A stretch of DNA of 5,091 nucleotides from an uncultured Litorivicinus sp. (GTDB lineage: Bacteria > Pseudomonadota > Gammaproteobacteria > Pseudomonadales > Litorivicinaceae), in contig CALKMT010000103.1 in NCBI GenBank assembly GCA_938091715.1, forward strand, positions 1 to 5,091. Direction: 5' to 3'. The notes beneath the pieces were generated by a model. That model was not told where the DNA came from. It saw only the letters and a list, made by a program, of their open reading frames with translations, and ran no database searches. Below, piece by piece: positions 1 through 5,091 of the stretch; positions within the stretch are counted from its first letter, which is position 1; the number at the start of each line of letters is the position of its first letter. The translations under genes were made by a program, and so were the position numbers.

Positions 1-557
1 AACTCGCTGTACTGTTTAAAGTGATCCACGTCGATGACCAACAGGCTGCACGGGGCATCGGTGTTGTCATTCTGATTCAGATAGTCCCGGATGGCCTGTT
101 GTAGGCCCTGACGATTCCAAAGCCCGGTGACCAGATCGACCTTGGCCTGCTCTTTTAGCTGGGCACGGCTTTGTTCCAGAGCTTGGCGCTGTTCTGCCAG
201 CCGCCGAAAGGCCTCGATCTGCGCGATAAGCAAAGAGGCGATCACGGGCTTGGTCATGACCGCATCGCCACCGCGCAACAGCGACTCGGCTTGACGATCC
301 GAGGTCGCTCCGGTCAGAAAAATGGTCGGCAAAAAGGCCCCTTGCTTGGTCGCGCGCAGTCGCGCCACCAACTCGATGCCCGACAACTGGGGCATATTGA
401 TATCGGACACAAACACATCAACTTGACCCTGGGCCGCCTGCTCCAAGGCCTGCTCGGGATCTTGCAGGTACGACACCTCGATCGACTCGACCCCGGTCAG
501 GGCCCGCCGCACTTGCTGTAAGTCATCCAGGTTGTCATCCAGAACTAGCACTTTCAT
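1..557 (-). CDS. Response regulator with REC and GGDEF domains (putative diguanylate cyclase), 3' end outside the window
   Basis: Partial gene: 185 codons from an ATG at 557 and open through base 1, so the C-terminal part is missing. Residues 1-120 form a receiver (REC) domain. It shows the acidic pair D7/D8, the phospho-acceptor D52 in SDINMPQLSG, the switch Thr T82 in FLTGA, and K103 followed by P104. Residues 118-140 are a Glu/Gln/Arg/Ala-rich helical linker of the kind that joins REC to GGDEF domains. A GGDEF domain then begins with DLVTGLWNRQGL (141-152) and continues to LLVIDVDHFKQYSE (172-185), which includes the first metal-binding Asp, D176. The GG(D/E)EF signature itself lies beyond the window. 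The known family role is phosphorylation-controlled synthesis of cyclic di-GMP in the cytoplasm (PleD/WspR type). At position 184 a Ser replaces the Asn that normally contacts guanine, so activity is not assured. The ATG is chosen because the REC fold begins immediately after it; its ribosome binding site is poor (GGGG only 2 bases upstream). The gene is divergent from ygiQ. Confidence 0.93.
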   Translation of the reverse strand, partial: MKVLVLDDNLDDLQQVRRALTGVESIEVSYLQDPEQALEQAAQGQVDVFVSDINMPQLSGIELVARLRATKQGAFLPTIFLTGATSDRQAESLLRGGDAVMTKPVIASLLIAQIEAFRRLAEQRQALEQSRAQLKEQAKVDLVTGLWNRQGLQQAIRDYLNQNDNTDAPCSLLVIDVDHFKQYSE

Positions 558-565
558 AGCCCCAG

Positions 566-571
566 ATAATA
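566..571 (-). promoter_or_regulatory. Candidate -10 element for the response regulator gene
   Basis: Read on the minus strand this is TATTAT, five of six matches to TATAAT, in the divergent intergenic region. No good -35 hexamer lies 16-18 bases upstream. It ends only 8 bases before the ATG at 557, so transcription from it would start at or almost at the start codon. The true promoter may instead lie further upstream. Confidence 0.2.
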
Positions 572-608
572 CACCGGCCACAAAGGGTTGAGGTAGCCGT
601 ACCGGAGG

Positions 609-637
609 GCGACAGGAATGGCAGTTCAGGCTAGACT
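609..637 (+). promoter_or_regulatory. Weak candidate sigma-70 promoter for ygiQ
   Basis: GCGACA at 609-614 matches TTGACA at four of six positions. After 17 bases comes TAGACT at 632-637, which matches TATAAT at four of six. The spacing is ideal and the position, about 40 bases before the ygiQ ATG, is sensible. Matches of this quality arise often by chance, so this is only the best candidate in the 119-base divergent region. Confidence 0.22.
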
Positions 638-660
638 TCCGTCGCACACAAAACGCCTAC

Positions 661-666
661 GAGGGG
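661..666 (+). promoter_or_regulatory. Ribosome binding site of ygiQ
   Basis: GAGGGG ends 10 bases before the ATG at 677. This supports that start over the in-frame ATG at 686, which would be 19 bases from it and has no Shine-Dalgarno sequence of its own. Confidence 0.6.
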
Positions 667-676
667 CCGTTATTCC

Positions 677-2863
677 ATGGGCAATATGACGCCAGCACCA
701 GGACTGTTCAGTTACCGCAAACACTGGGCGCACAAATTTGGGCCGGCCCCATTTTTGCCGATGAGCCGTGCCGAAATGGACGAGCTGGGCTGGGACAGTT
801 GCGACGTCATTATCGTGACCGGCGACGCCTATGTGGACCACCCCAGCTTTGGCATGGCGGTGATTGGCCGAACCTTGGAGGCGCAAGGGTTCCGTGTTGG
901 CATCCTGGCCCAGCCCGATTGGAACAGCGCCGAGGACTTCATGCGCCTGGGCAAGCCGAACCTGTATTTCGGCGTGACCGCGGGCAACATGGATTCAATG
1001 GTCAACCGCTACACCTCGGATCGCAAGATTCGCTCGGACGACGCCTATACCGCCGGCGGCATGGCCGGCAAGCGCCCGGATCGGGCCACCCTGATTTATA
1101 CCCAGCGGTGTCGTGAAGCCTACAAGGACGTTCCCGTCGTGATTGGCGGCATCGAGGCCAGCCTGCGTCGGGCCGCGCAATTCGATTACTGGCAGGAAAA
1201 AGTCCGTCGCAGCGTGTTGCTGGACTCCAAAGCCGACATTTTGCTGTACGGCAACGCCGAGCGCGCCCTGGTCGAGCTGACCCACGGCCTGGCCGGCGGC
1301 AAAACCATCGACGACATGCGCCATCTGCGTGGCACTGCGGTGCCCGCCAAAGGCATTCCCGCGGGCTGGTACCAGGTCGACAGCACCGAGGTGGACCTGC
1401 CTGGGAAAATCACCCAGGAACCTGACCCGTATCAGGACACCACGCAAACCCCGGACTGCCAGCTGAATGACGAGGCGCCCAGCGAGCCGGCCGCCGAACA
1501 GGCGATCAAATTTATTCCCCGGACGCAAAAAATTCCCCGGGAGCAAACCGTGATCCGCCTGCCCAGTTACGAGCAGGTCAAAGCCGATCCGGTGCTGTAC
1601 AGCCATGCCTCGCGGGTCTTGCACCTGGAATCCAATCCCGGCAATGCCCGGGCGTTGATCCAGCAGCACGGCCAGCGCTATGTCTGGATTAACCCACCGC
1701 CGATTCCGCTGGAAACGCCGGAAATGGACGGCGTGTTTGAGCTGCCCTATCAACGGGTTCCTCACCCAATATATGGGGATGCCAAGATCCCGGCCTACGA
1801 CATGATCAAGTTCAGTGTGAACATCATGCGGGGCTGCTTTGGTGGTTGTACGTTCTGCTCGATTACCGAGCACGAGGGCCGAATCATTCAAAACCGGTCC
1901 GAAAAATCGATCCTGAACGAGATTGAGGCAATCCGCGACACCACGCCCGGGTTTACGGGCACCATTTCCGATCTCGGTGGCCCGACCGCGAACATGTGGC
2001 GCCTGGCCTGCAAAGACCCAGAAATCGAGAAAAACTGCCGCAAGTTGTCCTGTGTGTATCCTGGCATCTGCGAGAACCTGAATACCGATCAGATGCCGCT
2101 GGTCAAGCTGTACCGCAAGGCGCGCAAAACCCCTGGTATCAAGCGCGTACTGATCGCAAGTGGCCTGCGTTACGACATTGCGGTCGAGACGCCCGAATAC
2201 GTCAAGGAATTGGTTCAGCATCACGTGGGGGGCTATCTGAAAATCGCCCCCGAACACACCGAAAGTAACGCGCTGACCAAAATGATGAAGCCAGGTATCG
2301 GCACCTATGACCGCTTCAAGGAGATGTTTGACAAGTACTCCAAAGAGGCCGGCAAAGAGCAGTACCTGATCCCCTACTTCATCGCCGCGCATCCGGGTAC
2401 CACGGATGAGGACATGATGAACCTGGCGCTGTGGTTAAAGCGCAATGGGTTCCGGGCCGACCAGGTTCAGGCATTCCTACCCAGCCCCATGGCCCTGGCG
2501 ACCGCCATGTGGCACGGCGGCAAGAATCCGCTTAAGCGCGTCAAGCGCGACAGCGAAGACGTGGTCAGCCCTAAAGGCATGAAGCAGCGACGCTTGCACA
2601 AGGCGTTCTTGCGCTATCACGATGCCAATAACTGGCCGTTGTTGCGCCAAGCGCTCAAGGACATGGGACGTGCGGATTTGATCGGCAACGGGAAAAAGCA
2701 CCTGATCCCGACCTATCAGCCGGCCGGCACAGGGGATACACCCGAGGGCGCGCGGCGCAAGAAAGCAGGCCAAAAGCCCCAGGTGTTCCGGACTCAGCGC
2801 ACCATGGCCGACCGTCCTAGTACACGCAAGCCCGGCGCCAGCGCCAAGAAAAAGCGCCGCTAA
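677..2863 (+). CDS. ygiQ: YgiQ family (UPF0313) radical SAM protein
   Basis: The 728-residue product is close in length to E. coli YgiQ (about 740 residues). It matches that family throughout, from GPAPFLPMSRAEMDELGWDS near the N terminus to the C-terminal region. The N-terminal UPF0313 domain (roughly 10-370) contains VTGDAYVDHPSFGMA and VVIGGIEASLRR. The radical SAM core follows, with the CX3CX2C iron-sulfur motif at C387, C391 and C394 (CFGGCTFC). Other family blocks are ISDLGGPTANMW (430-441), KIAPEHTE (522-529) and IAAHPGT around H572. A second cysteine set, C445, C454, C459 and C465, could bind another cluster. The C-terminal region corresponds to DUF3362 and ends in a Lys/Arg-rich, probably disordered tail (about 693-728). 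Known of the fold: it binds [4Fe-4S] and cleaves S-adenosylmethionine to make a 5'-deoxyadenosyl radical in the cytoplasm. The substrate of YgiQ is, to my knowledge, not established. The gene appears monocistronic, divergent from the response regulator and convergent with the transporter. The start fits the family N terminus, where the LFS motif lies about 10-13 residues in. Confidence 0.96.
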   Translation: MGNMTPAPGLFSYRKHWAHKFGPAPFLPMSRAEMDELGWDSCDVIIVTGDAYVDHPSFGMAVIGRTLEAQGFRVGILAQPDWNSAEDFMRLGKPNLYFGVTAGNMDSMVNRYTSDRKIRSDDAYTAGGMAGKRPDRATLIYTQRCREAYKDVPVVIGGIEASLRRAAQFDYWQEKVRRSVLLDSKADILLYGNAERALVELTHGLAGGKTIDDMRHLRGTAVPAKGIPAGWYQVDSTEVDLPGKITQEPDPYQDTTQTPDCQLNDEAPSEPAAEQAIKFIPRTQKIPREQTVIRLPSYEQVKADPVLYSHASRVLHLESNPGNARALIQQHGQRYVWINPPPIPLETPEMDGVFELPYQRVPHPIYGDAKIPAYDMIKFSVNIMRGCFGGCTFCSITEHEGRIIQNRSEKSILNEIEAIRDTTPGFTGTISDLGGPTANMWRLACKDPEIEKNCRKLSCVYPGICENLNTDQMPLVKLYRKARKTPGIKRVLIASGLRYDIAVETPEYVKELVQHHVGGYLKIAPEHTESNALTKMMKPGIGTYDRFKEMFDKYSKEAGKEQYLIPYFIAAHPGTTDEDMMNLALWLKRNGFRADQVQAFLPSPMALATAMWHGGKNPLKRVKRDSEDVVSPKGMKQRRLHKAFLRYHDANNWPLLRQALKDMGRADLIGNGKKHLIPTYQPAGTGDTPEGARRKKAGQKPQVFRTQRTMADRPSTRKPGASAKKKRR

Positions 2864-2880
2864 ACAACGCCCTCGTTTAG
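2860..2880. repeat. Inverted repeat spanning the convergent stop codons (possible weak bidirectional terminator)
   Basis: CTAAAC at 2860-2865 and GTTTAG at 2875-2880 form a perfect 6-base inverted repeat with a 9-base loop. The ygiQ TAA lies in the left arm and the transporter TAA, read on the minus strand, in the right arm. The stem is AT-rich, short and not followed by a clear T run on either strand, so it would be a weak intrinsic terminator at best. With only 13 bases between the stop codons there is no room for a standard terminator outside the coding sequences. Confidence 0.3.
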
Positions 2881-4115
2881 GCAGTCATTGCTTTTGGCTG
2901 CCAGGGGGCTTCTCTGATCGGCAGGTGAACAACCGCGGACAGTACACCAACCCCAATGCCTACCCACCAGACGATGTCATAACCGCCGAATTGATCGTAC
3001 AGGCTGCCGCCCAACCAGACGCCCATGAACGACCCAAGCTGGTGTGAAAAGAACACGATCCCGTACAGCGTACCCATGTAACGCAAGCCATAAATGTGCG
3101 CGACCAGTCCGCTGGTCAACGGCACCGTGGCCAGCCACAACGAGCCCATGACCAGGCTGAAGATCACCACGGTGGTGACGGTCATCGGGGTCAAAATAAA
3201 CCAAGCAGAAATCACCACCCGGGCGGCGTAAATGCTGCTGAGCAGGTATTTCTTGCTGTAGCGTTTGCCCAGGGCCCCGGCGGCAATGGTGCCGGCGATA
3301 TTGGCCGCGCCGATAATCGCAATGGCGGCCGCCCCCAGCGTCGCGGTGGAATCAATGCCCAGGGATGCCGCTAGGGAATCCGGTGCAATTGCGGCACAGG
3401 CCTCGGTAATAAAGGCCGGGAAGTGCGCAGTGACGAATCCCAGCTGAAAGCCACAGCTAAAAAATCCGATAAAGATCATGCTGTAGCTGGGGTCCTTCAT
3501 GGCGCGCCAGATCACGGTCGACATGGCCTCTTCCAGCTCGGCCTTGCTGGCTGGGGCACCGGCCCGCAGGAAGGGCAGGAACAACAATGCCGAGAACACC
3601 AAAATCGACAGGGTCACAAACACGTCCTGCCAGCTCATGAAATCCAGTAACTGGGCCACCATCAAGGGGCCAACGATTTGACCAGCGCTGCCGGCAGCGG
3701 TGGCGATGCCCATGGCCATCGAACGATTTTCGGGGCTGGCAGCCCGGCCGACGATGGCCAGAATCACACCAAATCCTAGGCCGGCAATACCAAAGCCAAC
3801 CAATACCTCGAGCCACTGCATTTGCTCGGGCGTGGTGGCATACGCAGTAAAGAACAGGCCCACCGCGTAACACACTACCCCCAGGACGATCGCCTTGCGG
3901 TCACCGAACTTTTCAGCAATCGCGCCGAACAGCGGTTGGCCGACACCCCAGGCCAGGTTTTGAATGGCAATCGCCATGCTGAACTCGGCCCGTAACCAGC
4001 CAAACTCCTCGGCGATCGGAATCTGGAACAGCCCAAACGCTGCGCGCAGGGCGAATCCGATCATCAATATCAACGAGGCCGCGATCAATACGGGCGTGAA
4101 CAGGCGTTGTGTCAT
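2877..4115 (-). CDS. Major facilitator superfamily (MFS) transporter, monocarboxylate/oxalate-formate-like subgroup
   Basis: The 412-residue product is an integral inner-membrane protein with 12 predicted helices. They lie at roughly 8-30, 46-66, 73-92, 103-122, 134-157, 164-184, 212-232, 258-282, 290-309, 311-331, 345-370 and 379-398. A charged cytoplasmic loop (185-211) divides the two six-helix halves. FGAIAEKFGDRKA (63-75) is the loop 2-3 motif A, and GALGKRYSKKY (280-290) is its counterpart in the second half. Helix 1 carries RAAFGLF (24-30), followed by FGWLRAEFSMAIAIQNLAWG (38-57). This arrangement is common in bacterial MFS proteins annotated as monocarboxylate- or oxalate/formate-like, with a conserved Arg in helix 1. 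By family it would move a small solute, often an organic anion, using an ion gradient. The substrate is not evident. The ATG at 4115 is chosen because helix 1 follows directly, GGGAG lies 11 bases upstream, and it overlaps the upstream epimerase stop as ATGA. An upstream in-frame ATG at 4223 would add 36 non-homologous-looking residues. The shared operon with an aldose epimerase hints at a sugar or sugar-acid substrate. Confidence 0.93.
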   Translation of the reverse strand: MTQRLFTPVLIAASLILMIGFALRAAFGLFQIPIAEEFGWLRAEFSMAIAIQNLAWGVGQPLFGAIAEKFGDRKAIVLGVVCYAVGLFFTAYATTPEQMQWLEVLVGFGIAGLGFGVILAIVGRAASPENRSMAMGIATAAGSAGQIVGPLMVAQLLDFMSWQDVFVTLSILVFSALLFLPFLRAGAPASKAELEEAMSTVIWRAMKDPSYSMIFIGFFSCGFQLGFVTAHFPAFITEACAAIAPDSLAASLGIDSTATLGAAAIAIIGAANIAGTIAAGALGKRYSKKYLLSSIYAARVVISAWFILTPMTVTTVVIFSLVMGSLWLATVPLTSGLVAHIYGLRYMGTLYGIVFFSHQLGSFMGVWLGGSLYDQFGGYDIVWWVGIGVGVLSAVVHLPIREAPWQPKAMTA

Positions 4116-5038
4116 GCAGGGGTAAACTCCCATCGAATGTGGTGCGCGTAACGCTGGCCAGGCTCGATCCAAACGTCCTGGCCCATGGCAGGCCCGTTGG
4201 GCATTTGTTGAGTCTCCAGGCACACGCCGGCGCCGGGATTATGCATGACCCCCAGGGGCGCTGTCGTGGGTTTTAAGCCCGCCGCACAGTAGAGCTGGAT
4301 GTGCGGCTGATCGGAGTGGACCTGCAATTCTCCGTAGGGGCCCGCCAAACGGGCGACCGGCCGGATCCCCTGCCCCGGCACGCAATAATTGCGATCAAAG
4401 TTCATGTGGCCGATCGGACGCATCGAGGAAAAGTCGTCCGCCGCGGTGACGTCCCGGGGCGGCTTGGGCAAGTTACGCGAATCCGTGTCCTGGGTTTGAG
4501 TGGCCGGAATCCACAACCGGTGATTGCCGGCATCAGCGCCTAGGTTCCAATAATTGTGCTGGATCAGGTTGATCGGACAGGGTTTATCAACGCTGGCCGA
4601 CAGGGCACAACTGATGCCCTGGGGCGACACGCGATAGGTGACTCGTGCTTGGCATTGACCCGGGAATCCCTGATCACCGTCCGGCGACGTCAAAGTCAGC
4701 GTGATGCAATCCGACGCGACCTTGTCCAGGGTCCACGTTTGATCACCAAACCCGGGCTGGCCGCCATGCAAACACTGAGCGCCTTCGTTGGCAGTCAAGG
4801 CGTATTCGACGCCGTCCCGCTCGAGCCGAGCGTTTTCGATCCGGTTGCCGTAGCGGCCACAGACCGCACCCATCGACATGCGATCACTGCGATAACTAGA
4901 CGAGTCTTTGAAGCCCAATAAAAGCGGCGTCGACTGGTGCCAAATCTGAACCAAACGCGCACCGTAGGGCAGCACCCAAACCCGCCATGGGCCGGCCAGT
5001 AGCTCGTGTACGTCGCTGGGGATCGGTGGTATCGGCAT
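4112..5038 (-). CDS. Aldose 1-epimerase (mutarotase), GalM-type
   Basis: The 308-residue product is slightly shorter than typical GalM proteins (about 330-350). No signal peptide is visible, so it is probably cytoplasmic. Family blocks appear in the expected order: CGRYGNRIENARL (60-72) with substrate-binding R66; LHGG with H91; SPDGDQGFPGQ (118-128); NLIQHNYWNLG (157-167) with H161; FDRNY with D215 (214-218); GVCLETQQMPNGP with E275 (271-283); and PGQRYAHHIRWEF (293-305). By analogy with characterised GalM, H161 is the likely catalytic acid, E275 the catalytic base, and H91, R66 and D215 bind substrate. All of these are intact. The reaction is interconversion of the alpha and beta anomers of free aldohexoses such as glucose or galactose. 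The specific sugar cannot be assigned, and no other gal genes are in the window, so I give no symbol. The ATG at 5038 has GGAG 5 bases upstream. The gene is the first of a probable two-gene unit, its TGA overlapping the transporter ATG. Confidence 0.94.
   Translation of the reverse strand: MPIPPIPSDVHELLAGPWRVWVLPYGARLVQIWHQSTPLLLGFKDSSSYRSDRMSMGAVCGRYGNRIENARLERDGVEYALTANEGAQCLHGGQPGFGDQTWTLDKVASDCITLTLTSPDGDQGFPGQCQARVTYRVSPQGISCALSASVDKPCPINLIQHNYWNLGADAGNHRLWIPATQTQDTDSRNLPKPPRDVTAADDFSSMRPIGHMNFDRNYCVPGQGIRPVARLAGPYGELQVHSDQPHIQLYCAAGLKPTTAPLGVMHNPGAGVCLETQQMPNGPAMGQDVWIEPGQRYAHHIRWEFTPA
4127..4131 (-). promoter_or_regulatory. Ribosome binding site of the MFS transporter, inside the epimerase gene
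   Basis: Read on the minus strand this is GGGAG, 11 bases before the ATG at 4115 and within the last codons of the epimerase gene. Together with the ATGA stop-start overlap, it supports the 4115 start and translational coupling. Confidence 0.55.
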
Positions 5039-5043
5039 CGGGG

Positions 5044-5047
5044 CTCC
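5044..5047 (-). promoter_or_regulatory. Ribosome binding site of the aldose 1-epimerase
   Basis: Read on the minus strand this is GGAG, 5 bases before the ATG at 5038, which supports that start. The stretch further upstream (about 5058-5072) is AT-rich (TAAGAATAATTAAT on the minus strand) and could hold a -10 element. No properly spaced -35 hexamer is evident before the window ends, so I do not call a promoter. Confidence 0.6.
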
Positions 5048-5091
5048 GTTACTCTGGATTAATTATTCTTAGGACTGGCAATGTACCCCTT

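Noticed and set aside
171..521. A 116-codon plus-strand open frame at the left end
   Set aside because: It is antisense to the REC-GGDEF gene, whose motifs are unmistakable on the minus strand.
592..603. GGTA/TACC inverted repeat in the divergent intergenic region, considered as an operator
   Set aside because: Four-base arms around a 4-base loop are expected by chance, and there is no second copy or known operator match.
995..2392. A 465-codon open frame on the minus strand opposite ygiQ
   Set aside because: It lies entirely within the well-supported ygiQ gene. Its product has no recognisable domain, and long antisense frames are common opposite GC-rich genes. I treat it as a shadow.
2880..2902. 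GGCAG/CTGCC inverted repeat at the 3' end of the transporter gene, considered as a terminator
   Set aside because: The 5-base stem has a 13-base loop, lies inside coding sequence, and has no T run after it on either strand.
3457..3873. A 138-codon minus-strand open frame inside the transporter gene
   Set aside because: It is in an alternative frame of the transporter and has no domain-like features or ribosome binding site that I could identify.
4116..4223. N-terminal extension of the transporter from an ATG at 4223
   Set aside because: It would add 36 residues lacking transporter character and overlap the conserved C-terminal end of the epimerase. The ATG at 4115 has a ribosome binding site, a stop-start overlap and helix 1 directly after it.
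4556..4921. A 121-codon plus-strand open frame opposite the epimerase
   Set aside because: It is antisense to the epimerase region that holds several of its conserved blocks, and nothing in its translation resembles a known protein.

Overview
This 5.1 kb window looks like ordinary chromosomal DNA from a moderately GC-rich gammaproteobacterium. The basis is the close resemblance of the YgiQ protein to the enterobacterial family as I recall it, plus the tight gene packing. I could not run a homology search, so I do not name a genus. I see no mobile element, CRISPR array, tRNA, rRNA or phage signature.

Layout: (1) 1-557, minus strand: the 5' part of a gene for a response regulator with a REC domain followed by the beginning of a GGDEF (diguanylate cyclase-type) domain. 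It is cut by the left window edge. (2) 558-676: a 119-base divergent intergenic region. It holds the YgiQ ribosome binding site and only weak promoter candidates. (3) 677-2863, plus strand: a full-length YgiQ/UPF0313 radical SAM protein of 728 residues. (4) 2864-2876: a 13-base gap between convergent genes, spanned by a small inverted repeat that carries both stop codons. (5) 2877-4115, minus strand: a 12-helix major facilitator superfamily transporter of 412 residues. (6) 4112-5038, minus strand: an aldose 1-epimerase (GalM-type) of 308 residues, whose TGA overlaps the transporter's ATG. (7) 5039-5091: the epimerase ribosome binding site and an AT-rich leader.

The epimerase and transporter form a probable two-gene, translationally coupled unit read right to left. 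This suggests uptake or efflux of a small carbohydrate or organic acid, with mutarotation of a sugar in the same pathway; the substrate cannot be read from the sequence. The response regulator and YgiQ are divergent neighbours with no evident functional link. The points most worth a second look are a conserved-looking second cysteine cluster in YgiQ, a Ser in place of the usual guanine-binding Asn in the GGDEF domain, and the transporter-epimerase coupling. I do not find a convincing new biological system here.
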